Notes: generated by a model from the sequence alone, not told the origin. Counted from the stretch's first letter, positions 24,311 to 34,399 are shown. The stretch: 64,000 nt of DNA from Oligoflexia bacterium (GCA_015232355.1 JADFZW010000014.1:1-64000); one strand, 5' to 3'. Numbers and translations: made by a program.

Positions 24311-25993
24311 TTACTGGCATTGAATTCTCGGCCACTCTTCCTTGGTAAAAGATTTTTCATAACTACCAAACAACTCTGAATCTTGTCTCTTTTTCAAATT
24401 GCCCATCTTGGCCACAAACAAACCTTTTTCTCTATCCTCAAAAAATCCCTCAACTATAAATTTGATTTTTATGCGATTAAATTCTTTGTTGGCGGCCACA
24501 CACTTTCCACTGGTTTCACAAATTTTACTATAGTATGGAGGCCAGCTATTACTTAAATCCAGAAGTAATCGTAGCGACTCCAACATCTTCTTTATCATCT
24601 CTGCATTCATCTCATTAGTACCACCTATAATAATATCTGGAAGATCAGGGAGATCGTGAGAAAAATCACCAATGGTTCCTAATTGGCCAAGCTCTCCTAT
24701 CTCTCCTATATCAACACTTCCTGTAGCTGAATAGGATTCAAGTGCAATCAACATCTGCTTCATACCATCTTTGTATAATTGGTATGACATCGCTATATCT
24801 GAAAATTTTGCTTCTAATATATAAACATCCCCTATTGTAATTAAGTCAAAAGGAATACGACGTTCTAAATTAACCACTCCTAAAAATCCAGGATTAAGAA
24901 TTACTCCTTGATACCACTTATCAACAACTTTGTATTGTTGATCAGAGATTCTTTTCTTTAAAGTTACCTCTGCTACTGCTGGAAATTTAAAGTAGGATGG
25001 AGATGTACAAATTCCATCTTTGCACGCTTGAAAGCTAGTGTTGCTTACTACAAATGGCATTTTGAGTACGTATCCCTGTCTGGCCATTTTGTTATTGTTG
25101 TTGCTGGTATTGTTGTTGCCAGTATTGTTGTTGTTGCTGGTATTGCTATCTTTAGATACAATAGAGACTTCTGCTAAATCTACCTGTGCTCCAGCTACGA
25201 TTGGCCAATTAGGAAATCCTGTTCCCATATAGGATGCAATAGGAAGTAACTCTTTTCCAGCGAGTAGTGCTACTCGCCCATCTATAACTCCTAAGTATTG
25301 CATATTAACATCATGTCCGCTGGCATTTGAACTAATAAAAACATTATATAAAACCTTAATGTCCATTGGAGAAATTTCATTTTGTTTTAGAAATTCTCTC
25401 TTCGTACAATCAGGGTTAACATCAATTTTATATTTAAAAGTACTATCCCTTCCTACTTTAACGTAGCAGTTCCCTCCACGCATCAGCACTTGATTTCTGC
25501 TAATTTTTTTTACACTACAATCAAATTGTTGTTCAGGAAATTTAATATCACCTGATGAATCGGTGACTGTTGTTTGCATACAAGTAGTAATAAGTTTTCT
25601 TTGTTTCTTAAAAAAATCGGCAAAGCCAGAATCATTTAGATCCTTAAATTTAAAAGGTGAATTTTCTATGTAACAACCATCTTGATTAATTTCACCATAA
25701 GCAGATCCCAACTCTGAAAACACCATATCTGTGTAGACTGGAGACATTTGCAAGACTATAAATTTCCCATTGCTCTTATTACAATCTCCAACATCAAAAG
25801 AATCACTTGAACCTGTAGAAGAAGAAAAATAATCAAAAAAACCCTCTTTATGTTCTGTATCTCCCTCGTAATTAATATAGTATTGAATTGGTTTACCTTT
25901 AACCTTTCCACAAGATTTGGCATCATAAACCACTCCAAGCATGAAGATACTAGCGCTCAAAATAAAGAAGAACATTTTTTTTATTTGATTCAT
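24311..25993 (-). CDS. large secreted protein of unknown function with Asn/Thr repeat
   Basis: A 560-aa exported protein (signal peptide about residues 1-26, with a Cys just after). It has paired cysteines in several places (DGCYIEN, GNCYVKVG, QACKDGIC, KICETSGKC, RIQCQ), which fits a disulphide-rich extracellular protein. Around residues 285-300 a low-complexity run of Asn/Thr (TSNNNNTGNNNTSNNNN) marks a linker made by a trinucleotide-like repeat. No domain is recognised. The downstream lgt gene may be cotranscribed. GGGAGAAG precedes the ATG. Confidence 0.78.
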   Translation of the reverse strand: MNQIKKMFFFILSASIFMLGVVYDAKSCGKVKGKPIQYYINYEGDTEHKEGFFDYFSSSTGSSDSFDVGDCNKSNGKFIVLQMSPVYTDMVFSELGSAYGEINQDGCYIENSPFKFKDLNDSGFADFFKKQRKLITTCMQTTVTDSSGDIKFPEQQFDCSVKKISRNQVLMRGGNCYVKVGRDSTFKYKIDVNPDCTKREFLKQNEISPMDIKVLYNVFISSNASGHDVNMQYLGVIDGRVALLAGKELLPIASYMGTGFPNWPIVAGAQVDLAEVSIVSKDSNTSNNNNTGNNNTSNNNNKMARQGYVLKMPFVVSNTSFQACKDGICTSPSYFKFPAVAEVTLKKRISDQQYKVVDKWYQGVILNPGFLGVVNLERRIPFDLITIGDVYILEAKFSDIAMSYQLYKDGMKQMLIALESYSATGSVDIGEIGELGQLGTIGDFSHDLPDLPDIIIGGTNEMNAEMIKKMLESLRLLLDLSNSWPPYYSKICETSGKCVAANKEFNRIKIKFIVEGFFEDREKGLFVAKMGNLKKRQDSELFGSYEKSFTKEEWPRIQCQ

Positions 25994-26020
25994 AATCTTC
26001 TCCCTAAAAAATCCCTAAAA

Positions 26021-26066
26021 AAACAAACACACAAACCCTAAATAAATTATTAGGATTTGTGTGCTT
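26021..26066 (-). terminator. rho-independent terminator of the 26094-27221 gene
   Basis: Arms at 26028-26041 and 26051-26064 pair over 14 positions (CACACAAACCCTAA with TTAGGATTTGTGTG, one wobble) around a nine-base AT loop. On the minus strand a T-rich run follows, directly after the stop of the cysteine-rich secreted protein gene. It isolates that gene from the 560-aa gene downstream. Confidence 0.8.
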
Positions 26067-26093
26067 GTATATTTTTTAATTAACTAAAAAACA

Positions 26094-27221
26094 CTATGGA
26101 GTTACAACTGGCTCCTCAGTAGTGCTTGGCTCTTCAATAGAAGTATTTGTACAGAAATTAGCATCATGGCGTTGCCACTGTCTCTCATACTCTTCACGAT
26201 TTTCTTTAACATAATAACGAACAACACAGAATCTTGGAGCATTATATTGTTTTGTTCCTACGTTAACCCAATCGCTTCCATTAAAATTACCAATTGATGA
26301 GAATTGTTTATTAGCTGTAAAATAGTAATCAGTTTTATCGCCAGCATCAATCCAGATTGGGCTTGAAGGTACTTGATCATAAGCACCTGGGTTAGCAGCA
26401 CAAGCAGCTTGATCAGCAGCAGTTGTACTATTACCAGCACACTTATGTGTACCTAAACCTTGTAGGTCACAATTGATGTATACTTGCACGTAAGGGTTAG
26501 CTAATTTAACATAGCTCTTAAGATCGCCACCTGAAAGAAGATCTGTAACAGAGATGTTATATGTGAATAGATTTGTAGCAACTATACTGTCTGCCCAATA
26601 TTCCATTTGAGCGCCCATATAACAAATATCAATGAAGTATTCAGAACCATATCTCTCTGAACCTAAGTTGAAAGTAACTGATTCTAGAGCACTACCGTTG
26701 ATAGAAGCAACACCAGTATTAGATGTGCTTGTTCCCCAAATAGAGAAACCAGAGATTGATTGGGCCATAACAGCTTGAGCAGTGGCAAAATCACTATTAG
26801 TTAAAGGATTAACAGTAGCGTTGTTTAGTGCTGAAACAGTTTTTTGATCTTTTCCAATGTACTTAAACTTCATGTAATCTTTAAGATAGTTACCATAACT
26901 AGAAGCTGTACAAGCACAGTTGTTAGTTCTGTTTGTGATACTGTTAAAAGTTGCTTGTGTACCATCAAAATAATCAAGATAGCTAATAGAAGCGCAAGCT
27001 CCGCCTACGCATGGAAGACATCTAGTACCAAAAAGATTTGTAGCAGTTTGTGAACCAGGAACGTGACAGTATTTTCTCAAAGTAATTTTGTGAGCTAATC
27101 CAGCATTACAAGCATAAATTTTTGGACCAGAACTGTTAACGTTAAACTTAAAGGTAACTTCTTTTGCCATAACAACACTCGCACAGCAAAGAACAAAAAT
27201 CGCGATCAAAAGTTTTTTCAT
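26094..27221 (-). CDS. secreted cysteine-rich protein of unknown function
   Basis: A 375-aa exported protein with signal peptide (residues 1-19, cleavage after VMA). The mature part has many cysteines clustered at about 38-105 (YACNAG, KYCHVPG, RCLPCVGGACAS, NNCACTAS) and more later (YINCDLQ, HKCAGN, AACAAN, RFCVVRY, NFCTNT), suggesting a heavily disulphide-bonded surface or released protein. The tail is Thr/Glu/Pro-rich. No family is recognised. It has a good AGGAG site and its own strong terminator, and the codon choice is more GCA/GCT/GTT-rich than its neighbours, so high expression is plausible. Confidence 0.8.
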   Translation of the reverse strand: MKKLLIAIFVLCCASVVMAKEVTFKFNVNSSGPKIYACNAGLAHKITLRKYCHVPGSQTATNLFGTRCLPCVGGACASISYLDYFDGTQATFNSITNRTNNCACTASSYGNYLKDYMKFKYIGKDQKTVSALNNATVNPLTNSDFATAQAVMAQSISGFSIWGTSTSNTGVASINGSALESVTFNLGSERYGSEYFIDICYMGAQMEYWADSIVATNLFTYNISVTDLLSGGDLKSYVKLANPYVQVYINCDLQGLGTHKCAGNSTTAADQAACAANPGAYDQVPSSPIWIDAGDKTDYYFTANKQFSSIGNFNGSDWVNVGTKQYNAPRFCVVRYYVKENREEYERQWQRHDANFCTNTSIEEPSTTEEPVVTP

Positions 27222-27368
27222 AAGATAATTCTCCTAAAAAAAAGTTAATAAGTTAGTAACAAATAAAACTCAAATAACACTAAAATAACTCTCGAACAAA
27301 ACAAGAAAAAAAATCAGTTCAATTTTATCTCTTATCAGAAATAATAATTTAATAATTCATTAATCTAG

Positions 27369-28679
27369 TTAGTTATTTATTTTCTTCTCAAAATTTTTCT
27401 CAATATACTCTGATATATTATAAAATGGAACTGAAATTTTTATTTTTTCCAGCAACATTCTTTTTGTACAACCAGCAAATCTCCTCTGAAAACTTCTATT
27501 AAGTATAAGTGAAATATTTAATCCAAGAATTCTTCCATCAGACATACATAATGCACTTCCAGACATTCCCGGAAGCATATTCTGAGTGTGTGCAAAGACT
27601 TTTACAAATCCTAATTCATCAGGAGTTTCATATGAAACAGATTTTTCATATGAACCATCAGTCCATCTTTTCCTGATCAATTGTTTGTCGTGAACATATT
27701 CTCCCTCATCATTTTTATATGTTGAAGGATAACCTATAGACCAAAGGTTGAAATATTTTAGGCGAACATAATCTCTACTTAATTCATAAGCAGCTATTAA
27801 ATTTCTTCTACCAACTTGTACAAATTCAATATCTCTTTTTTCAACTTTTGGTTTATTGATGTCATCAATATCATAAAGCATCTCTAGTTTTTCAACTTGA
27901 AAATCAGCAGGAATATTAAATTCAATTGCTACAAAATCATTTAGTTTATCAAAGTAAATAACTTTTTTAACAGCAGCCTTCCAAGGATTTTGTCCATCAT
28001 AGCTAACTTTATTTGTTTTAGTATCAATTGCAATATCATTTAAAGCAAAAAGCATTTTACAATTAAATTCACCTGCTCCCTCAACTTTTTCTTCATCTCT
28101 TGGGATATCACAAAAATCTTCAACCACATGGTATGCTGTAAAAATCACTCCCTTATTCTCCGCTAATCTCTTTACAATAAAACCAGAACCAATTCCTAAA
28201 CCATCAGCATTCGCACCAAACAACATAATTGTACTCTTCCAAATCTTTTGCATTCCTGGAGGTAATTGTTTAGGGTCAGATCCAAAATAATCATCTTCAT
28301 CATCTGATCCATAATATTCATAAAATGCTTTAGTGCTAATGTCAGAGTCAGTGTTAGATATTCTACTTCCATATACCTCATAAACATTTCTTGAATGTCG
28401 TCTACTAACACTTTTATTTGTTGTTGTTGTTGTCGTCGTCGTTGCTGCTTTAATTGTAGCTAATTCCTTTAAATACCCCTTATAAGTGATTTCACCCTTT
28501 TGATGTTTGTCTAAAAATTGATCCACATTTTTCAAAATCTCTGTTGAATTCACATTGCTTGCAAATTCCATATTCTGATGTTTTTTTTCAACAAGTGCAT
28601 TGTGAGGAAATATCACTAATCCTAAAAAGGATAAGACAAGTACAGATAAAATTATAATCCTTATAAATATAGCTCCCAT
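27369..28679 (-). CDS. exported trypsin-like serine protease
   Basis: A 436-aa protein with an N-terminal signal or anchor (residues 5-25). A variable region follows, containing an eight-Thr run from an ACA/ACG repeat and an acidic patch. The chymotrypsin-fold domain covers about residues 145-410. Catalytic residues recognised are His184 in FTAYHVV, Asp248 in KLNDFVAIE and Ser373 in GMSGSALC. The oxyanion loop is shorter than in HtrA and no PDZ domain is present. It is the last gene of a four-gene secreted-protein operon (4-bp gap to the preceding stop, AGGAG inside the previous gene's end), so it probably processes or is controlled by those products. Confidence 0.85.
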   Translation of the reverse strand: MGAIFIRIIILSVLVLSFLGLVIFPHNALVEKKHQNMEFASNVNSTEILKNVDQFLDKHQKGEITYKGYLKELATIKAATTTTTTTTNKSVSRRHSRNVYEVYGSRISNTDSDISTKAFYEYYGSDDEDDYFGSDPKQLPPGMQKIWKSTIMLFGANADGLGIGSGFIVKRLAENKGVIFTAYHVVEDFCDIPRDEEKVEGAGEFNCKMLFALNDIAIDTKTNKVSYDGQNPWKAAVKKVIYFDKLNDFVAIEFNIPADFQVEKLEMLYDIDDINKPKVEKRDIEFVQVGRRNLIAAYELSRDYVRLKYFNLWSIGYPSTYKNDEGEYVHDKQLIRKRWTDGSYEKSVSYETPDELGFVKVFAHTQNMLPGMSGSALCMSDGRILGLNISLILNRSFQRRFAGCTKRMLLEKIKISVPFYNISEYIEKNFEKKINN

Positions 28680-28683
28680 TTAA

Positions 28684-30015
28684 TTACTCTCCTATAATTT
28701 CAAAAATCTCTCTCTCTTTACTAATACAATCATCTTTTCCATCCTCTATAAGCGCTCTAACCTCATAAAAATCATCACTACGACAAACTACTAATAAAGG
28801 TTTGCTCTTCATGCCTAAGATGAAAGGAGTTCTAGCATTAGTACAAAGTTTTTTTAATTTTTCATTAATCTTATTTCGATAACCAATTGAAAATAAAAAT
28901 TCATTTCGCTCTGGTTGTTCCCACTCTGTCTCTCGATCAAAAATACCTTCGAAACTGCTTAAAATATCATCAATAATTTCAAAATTACCATTTGTAGAAT
29001 CATCAAATGGCGATTCGAAAGTAAGCGACAAAGAGTTAGCAGAAAATGCCAAATGTGTTTTACGTTCATAGGAATTATAGGAATCATGAACATTAAACAC
29101 CTGATATGATTTTCTTAAATACTTTAAAAAGTTTCTATTGGAAAAAGTTTTTGAATCACAGGATTTATAATTTCTCTTTCCAAATTCTATAATAAATCTT
29201 TTATTACTCTCAACATCTGAAGAAAAATTGCATACAGTCTCTGAAGCGCAAAGATCCAAACAAAATGAGCTGTTCACTTCATTACACTCTATATACTCAC
29301 TCTCCGAATAATCATTCCAGCGAATCATCTTGTAATCAACAACAGAAGCGTTGTTACTGTCACTTAATTGTGAAGTAGCGTTCCTATTAGCTAATATCTC
29401 ACTCTTGTTAAAGCTAATACTTCTTTTAATTTCTTCGACTGCTATATCACAATTATTAAAACTATTCTTAAGTGGATAGATAACGCCATTACATGAGACA
29501 ACCGGAACCGATAATACTCTATGAGTTCTTCTATCTTTAAAAGCAAAAGCAACTGCCACACTCTTCATGTTATCATTTCGTATAGGACAAAGAGATTTAA
29601 AAGGTGCTTCCACTTCCTCTCCCGTCATCTTTCGCGGATTTTGAGCATAATAAAATTCTAAAGGAGTCATGCTCTGATAGAAAAACATATCTAAAACTAA
29701 TTCATCATCTAATCTATGATTTAAACAACTGCTAATGCCATCACCAATATTGTTATAAAAATCCATTATCTCTGGAGATCTTGAACCGATACAATTAAAA
29801 CAGAAGGAATTCTCTCTCTCGTAGACAAGGCCATCATTAATTTTGTCTCTACCTTTATCAATACCGGTATCATTACCCGTATGATTATTATTTAAAGTAT
29901 ACCAATTCTCGCCCTTTAAATTTTTATATGCATTTAATTCCCATGCTGATGATTCAAAACTAATACCTACAAAAAACAAGAAAAAAGATAAAATAAAAAT
30001 TAACATCACCTGCAT
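28684..30015 (-). CDS. exported protein of unknown function, third gene of the protease operon
   Basis: A ~443-aa protein with a strong signal peptide (MQVMLIFILSFFLFFVG, cleavage near SSAW). Cysteines are frequent (FCFNCIG, SSFCLDLCASETVC), fitting an exported disulphide protein. No domain is recognised. I place the start at ATG 30015, because GGGGG lies five bases upstream, which makes a 10-bp overlap with the 941-aa gene. A longer frame from 30045 would put charged residues before the signal. The protease gene follows after 4 bp. Confidence 0.75.
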   Translation of the reverse strand: MQVMLIFILSFFLFFVGISFESSAWELNAYKNLKGENWYTLNNNHTGNDTGIDKGRDKINDGLVYERENSFCFNCIGSRSPEIMDFYNNIGDGISSCLNHRLDDELVLDMFFYQSMTPLEFYYAQNPRKMTGEEVEAPFKSLCPIRNDNMKSVAVAFAFKDRRTHRVLSVPVVSCNGVIYPLKNSFNNCDIAVEEIKRSISFNKSEILANRNATSQLSDSNNASVVDYKMIRWNDYSESEYIECNEVNSSFCLDLCASETVCNFSSDVESNKRFIIEFGKRNYKSCDSKTFSNRNFLKYLRKSYQVFNVHDSYNSYERKTHLAFSANSLSLTFESPFDDSTNGNFEIIDDILSSFEGIFDRETEWEQPERNEFLFSIGYRNKINEKLKKLCTNARTPFILGMKSKPLLVVCRSDDFYEVRALIEDGKDDCISKEREIFEIIGE

Positions 30016-32831
30016 GCATACCCCCTTTTCAGACGATAAACACATCTCTTAGGAATAGTTCCGTAGGTGTCGTAAGTTTGCCCGACCAAATCAATATCCA
30101 CCGCTCCTGCGTGTGCAATATTATCTGGATCACGCAAATTGGAATAGAGGCGTATGAGTCCTTGAAAAATTCCAATTCCAATAGCTGATGCAGCTCCAAT
30201 CACATATCCAGTAGGATCTCCATGAATAAGACCTGCAATACATGAAGTTTGAGCAAAACCACTTCTTACAGCATTGGCAACAGCATAGAAATTCAACGAA
30301 CATTGAAAACAAACTCTATAACCTATATCATTTACAACTGAAGTGCTCATAGGACCTGTAATCCCTGCGCCACTATTTACTAATACATCAATCTTTCTTT
30401 TACTCTTACATAAATTTAAATCTATACCAGTATAGATTGCACTCGCAACTGCGGCCCCTGGGCCATAACCAATTGGAGAATTACCTCCCATTGATACAGG
30501 TACTGCTGATGATAGTGAACTACCTCTACCACCTCCTCCAATCGTTGGTCCTGTTACTGAGTTAGAAAAGGAAAATCCACAGGGAATTCCAGTTAAGAAA
30601 CCAAGATCAAGACCAACAGAAAATTTTGGTCTTATGGTGCGAATGTTTGGTTCATAGGTTGTGACATATTGATCTTGTAGTTCCGTAAAAGATTCTACTC
30701 TTCTCACTGTTGGTTCTAGTAGAGTAAAATTTAGAGCACCACAAGTTGCACCCATCAATACTGCCGATGCCAAATCAGCAATAAAAAATTTAAAAGCAGT
30801 TCTCTTCTTATAAAAGGGATCGTAGAGCTTACATGCTGTTGGCATAGTAAAAGTATTAAAGAGTGATGGTGAATTGATTACATCTTTCAAAGGCAAAAAT
30901 GCCTCTGAATATCTTCTAATCGACATAATCGAAACCACACTCTTCAACACTATTCGTGAACACTCCAGAGCACTTTTACACATCACCATCTTCTTAAGTC
31001 CGCTCTCATCCTCAAATGCAAGATACTTGTTATCTAGATTTTGTGGACATCCAGCTTTAAGAGGAACAGTGATTTTCTCGCCCTTCTCCCCAACGCCCTC
31101 TGTACTACAATATAATGGATCGAATTTATCGATCTCAATTGAGTAGAGTAATCTGTAAGACCACTCATTCAAGGCGTTTTTCAAACCCTCATTTGCATTC
31201 TGCAACCTTTTTCTTCTCTCCATCTCACTACAAAAGATGTCCATGGTATCTTGAATCTTTTGGTAATATGAGACGTATTTTTTTAATTTCTCTTTCTTAC
31301 TGGCCATCATCAGCGCATCTAATTCACTGGTCTTTGATAGTGATGAAATCTCTTTGTTGATATCATCAAACAATTGATTTCTGGCCAAGCGATATTCAAT
31401 ACAAGACAAATATAATTCGTTAGCATCTACTCTCGCCGCCGCCGATGTCGATGATGACATCGTCTTCGAATCAAGTAATTTTAATATGTCTTTACTTAAA
31501 GTATCTGCATCCAACAAATAGGTAATCATCTCTAGCTTTGCTAAACTTGAATTGAATTTTTCAATCATCGATCCACGAACAGCAAAGAGTTTATCTTTAA
31601 AATCGCGATACCAAACATCTGCGTTCTCAGCAAACCTCAAATCCATTGGATCATCGTTAACTGGTTTTGGTCCTGCTCTAAGAAGCATATCAATTGGTTT
31701 TAATGGTACCTCTGAAACTGCAGCGTGAGCGGTTCCTAAAAACTTTGCGGCCCTCATAGCATCAACGGAAAGTCCAGCCTTATCACACCTAGGAATATCT
31801 ACTGATCTACAACCATTGGGAATAATCATCACACTATCTTCGAAAGCGATGGAACGAAACTCGCGATCAAATTTTTCAAATTCACTCAACATCTGAGGAG
31901 CATATCTCCAGCCCCATGACAGAAATAATTTCAGAGTGTGCCACACTCTAAAACCATATTGATCCCAAACCTTATCATTAGGGATTTGGGCCATATCCAA
32001 TTGAATATTAGCAAAGCGAGGATCAATGTCATCGTTAAATGCAAAACAACTATTCAAATGTTTTTCTGGATTAATACTATCAATGGCAATGTTTTCTAAA
32101 ATTCCTTGATCAACTTTTTGAGTGAAAAGATGCGAGTGCATCGTTGAAAATTTTTTTACTATATGACATCCAACTTTTGGTCTATTGTAGCTTGGATAGA
32201 AATCATCTTCTAAAGACACTCCAAGTTTTTGCCACTTTTTTTCTCTCTGCTGTTTTAAATATTTTGAATCCACTGATTTCGAAGAGGCCAGATGAGCATA
32301 ACTCCAAACTTTGGCCAAGAAATCATTCATCTCAGGACAGGATAGTAATTGATTCTTATTTATACATGCTTTATTAGCGGCCCTATACTCTGGCCAAAAA
32401 TCCTCCTCATCAATTGGAAGAAGAGGAAGTTCACCATCTAAAATTTTATTTAATATATCAACTGCTAAATGAGTAACCCACAATCTAAAAAGTTTCACTC
32501 CCTCTGCTGAATAATCACCTGGCTTAACAATACTATTATTAGTATTAGTACCAGTAGTAGTAGCATTAGCATCTCTTCCAAATCTTTGTGCTAGAGCTGC
32601 ACTGTATGCTGCTTTACCTGCAGAAAAACCATCTACAAATAAAAATATTGATCTAGCAGGATAATTTGAAAGAATTGCACATGAAGCTCGATTTGTTATC
32701 TCGAGCGGGGCCATACTTAAAGATGGAGTATTGGCCGCCACTGCTACATTAGTAATGTTAACAGTAGCAAGCAAAAATAAAATAAGAATGTAATTAAACC
32801 TAATCACAGTATTAATCACAAGCGAAGCCAT
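30006..32831 (-). CDS. very large exported protein of unknown function, second gene of the protease operon
   Basis: A 941-aa protein with a signal peptide (hydrophobic residues 12-32, AVAA cleavage). The first two thirds are helical with scattered cysteines (KVGCHIV, NGCRSVDIPRC). About residues 440-560 form a coiled-coil-like region. The last third (from about residue 690) is Gly/Ala/Ser-rich with hydrophobic stretches (FFIADLASAVLMGATCGAL, YVIGAASAIGIGIFQGLI), so it could insert into a membrane or form a fibre. It ends in Cys-Arg. No family is recognised. The start overlaps the upstream gene by 20 bp and the end overlaps the downstream gene by 10 bp, so the operon is tightly coupled. Confidence 0.78.
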   Translation of the reverse strand: MASLVINTVIRFNYILILFLLATVNITNVAVAANTPSLSMAPLEITNRASCAILSNYPARSIFLFVDGFSAGKAAYSAALAQRFGRDANATTTGTNTNNSIVKPGDYSAEGVKLFRLWVTHLAVDILNKILDGELPLLPIDEEDFWPEYRAANKACINKNQLLSCPEMNDFLAKVWSYAHLASSKSVDSKYLKQQREKKWQKLGVSLEDDFYPSYNRPKVGCHIVKKFSTMHSHLFTQKVDQGILENIAIDSINPEKHLNSCFAFNDDIDPRFANIQLDMAQIPNDKVWDQYGFRVWHTLKLFLSWGWRYAPQMLSEFEKFDREFRSIAFEDSVMIIPNGCRSVDIPRCDKAGLSVDAMRAAKFLGTAHAAVSEVPLKPIDMLLRAGPKPVNDDPMDLRFAENADVWYRDFKDKLFAVRGSMIEKFNSSLAKLEMITYLLDADTLSKDILKLLDSKTMSSSTSAAARVDANELYLSCIEYRLARNQLFDDINKEISSLSKTSELDALMMASKKEKLKKYVSYYQKIQDTMDIFCSEMERRKRLQNANEGLKNALNEWSYRLLYSIEIDKFDPLYCSTEGVGEKGEKITVPLKAGCPQNLDNKYLAFEDESGLKKMVMCKSALECSRIVLKSVVSIMSIRRYSEAFLPLKDVINSPSLFNTFTMPTACKLYDPFYKKRTAFKFFIADLASAVLMGATCGALNFTLLEPTVRRVESFTELQDQYVTTYEPNIRTIRPKFSVGLDLGFLTGIPCGFSFSNSVTGPTIGGGGRGSSLSSAVPVSMGGNSPIGYGPGAAVASAIYTGIDLNLCKSKRKIDVLVNSGAGITGPMSTSVVNDIGYRVCFQCSLNFYAVANAVRSGFAQTSCIAGLIHGDPTGYVIGAASAIGIGIFQGLIRLYSNLRDPDNIAHAGAVDIDLVGQTYDTYGTIPKRCVYRLKRGYACR

Positions 32832-33543
32832 TTGTTAGCTTCATTATTGTTGAATAGAATAAAATCATTGTTTGTTCTGCAGGAGTAAATGCAGGTCTTG
32901 TAGTACCATCTGCATTTACTAAAGATCTCATATATGTTGTTATGGCACCATAGATTGCCTTATCAACATTTATAGTTTTAGTACAGTTAACATCCTCCCA
33001 AGTAACACTTATACCAGCACTAAAAACCATCGGATTATATAATCCAGATAGAGTTGATGAACCATTATAATAATTTCCGTAGCAGCCATCATGAGTAGGT
33101 ACTGATGGATTTTTACCACAATTATCATTACCATAATAACCACCACCACCACCACCACCGTAATTACCATAACCACCACCGTATCCACCGCTACCACCAT
33201 TACTTCCAAAATCATTTAAACCAAGATGGGCCCTAACAGACCATTTTCTCTTATGAACATTTACTGAAAATATTTCACAAAGATTATTTCCACAATTACA
33301 ATTTTTTGAATCTTGATAAAATTGCTGTTGTCTTTGATCTCTGTTTCCATGCCATGTACCTGGTGTATTGCTGTTGTATTCATCATCAAAATCTGAAATT
33401 GGTGGTGTTATCACTCCACCATTACCTGTACCTACTGCATAGGATGTGTTCACTGCTGTTATAAAAGCAGTAAAAGAAAATAAAAAGAAAAATAGAAAGA
33501 AAAAAGAAATAGAAAATATAAATTTTCTAAAAGATCTTTGCAT
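32812..33543 (-). CDS. exported Gly/Tyr-rich protein, first gene of the protease operon
   Basis: A ~243-aa protein with a long Phe-rich signal peptide (residues 10-32). The mature part opens with GTGNGGVITPP, a GNGG-type motif like other exported proteins here. It then carries cysteines (NCNCGNNLC) and a Gly/Tyr/Asn tract (GGYGGGYGNYGGGGGGG) at about residues 120-145, as seen in adhesive or amyloid-like surface proteins. The C-terminal part ends in Cys-Asp. I take ATG 33543, with AAGGAG five bases upstream, over an in-frame GTG that overlaps that site. The 448-bp space upstream must hold the operon promoter. Confidence 0.75.
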   Translation of the reverse strand: MQRSFRKFIFSISFFFLFFFLFSFTAFITAVNTSYAVGTGNGGVITPPISDFDDEYNSNTPGTWHGNRDQRQQQFYQDSKNCNCGNNLCEIFSVNVHKRKWSVRAHLGLNDFGSNGGSGGYGGGYGNYGGGGGGGYYGNDNCGKNPSVPTHDGCYGNYYNGSSTLSGLYNPMVFSAGISVTWEDVNCTKTINVDKAIYGAITTYMRSLVNADGTTRPAFTPAEQTMILFYSTIMKLTNGFACD

Positions 33544-33991
33544 AAACACTCCTTATTGCATTTTACGATTAAATGCGATTCTCGGAAGTTAAAATTAAGA
33601 AACCTTTAAAATAAAAATTTTACGGAATTTTACATTAATTTATATCCGAGCAACATACACCACTAACCAAACAAATCAAGTATTAAATTTATTTATTAAT
33701 AAAAAATTATAAAAAAACATTTCAACCTCTAACATTCTGTGCTTAGATTTCTTTATCAAAATAAAATATTAAGAAAAATATTATAATTATTTTTGTTATA
33801 CAAATTACTTTAGGCTATAAGGCGATAAGTTTTATTTTGTGTGATCTATGTCCGGAATTTTTACTATTAGTATATCGTTGGTATACATTAGCGTATTAAT
33901 AGTACATCTATTGTATACTATCGATTACTATTGATGAATCATCACAAATACAAATAAAGTAAAGTAGAGCAATGGGGGGATAAGAAAATAA
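33544..33991. other. divergent intergenic region, 448 bp
   Basis: This AT-rich space separates the divergently transcribed secreted-protease operon and the zinc-ribbon gene, so it holds both promoters. Two GTATAC palindromes at 33881 and 33913 lie 32 bp apart, about 80-110 bp upstream of the zinc-ribbon start, and could be a protein-binding pair. GGGGGGA precedes the zinc-ribbon ATG. I see no convincing -35/-10 pair and no open frame. Confidence 0.4.
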
Positions 33992-34369
33992 ATGAATGCT
34001 AATGATTTAAATTTTAGAAAAAATATTTTTAATAAAAATAATAATGAAATATATACTGAGCTTAGCAATATTTCACACGCAGAAGGTTATAGAGTTTTTG
34101 ATATAAGTAATGAGCAAAAATTTGACCTCTCGCTCTTTGTTGACGATAAAATTGCACCTGGTTTATTTAAACCAGATCCAGAGAATCCAAAAAAATTTCA
34201 TGCTAACTCAATTACTATTCGTGCACTAAAAAAAGATATCCTTTTGGCCGGTGAGGATTTCGATGAATTCACTCATACCTATGTTTGCGAGAAGTGCAAG
34301 AAGGAATTGGATTTACAATTTTGGCATTTTTGTCCATTTTGTGAAGAACACTTCAGAGTTCAAGTCTAG
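33992..34369 (+). CDS. small zinc-ribbon protein of unknown function
   Basis: A 125-aa cytoplasmic protein. The C-terminus has CEKC, eleven residues, then CPFC (about residues 99-117), a clear zinc-ribbon pattern. The N-terminal 90 residues contain the segment FDLSLFVDDKIAPGLFKPDPENPKKFHAN and no motif I can name. It could bind nucleic acid or act as an adaptor. The gene ends in a remarkable 11-bp triple repeat (34359-34391) that puts stop codons in all three frames. Confidence 0.75.
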   Translation: MNANDLNFRKNIFNKNNNEIYTELSNISHAEGYRVFDISNEQKFDLSLFVDDKIAPGLFKPDPENPKKFHANSITIRALKKDILLAGEDFDEFTHTYVCEKCKKELDLQFWHFCPFCEEHFRVQV

Positions 34370-34391
34370 TTCAAGTCTAATTCAAGTCTAA
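34359..34391 (+). repeat. 11-bp triple repeat carrying stop codons in three frames
   Basis: The unit TTCAAGTCTAG/A occurs three times in exact tandem. The first TAG (34367-34369) ends the zinc-ribbon gene. The TAA codons of the second and third units are shifted by 11 and 22 bp, so every reading frame is closed within 24 bp. The same period and arrangement occurs at 41801-41833. Confidence 0.9.
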
Positions 34392-34399
34392 TTAAGGAA

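Noticed and set aside
25038..25232. 64-aa plus-strand Leu-rich frame
   Set aside because: It is antisense to the Asn/Thr repeat of the 560-aa gene; the Leu run is just the complement of that repeat.
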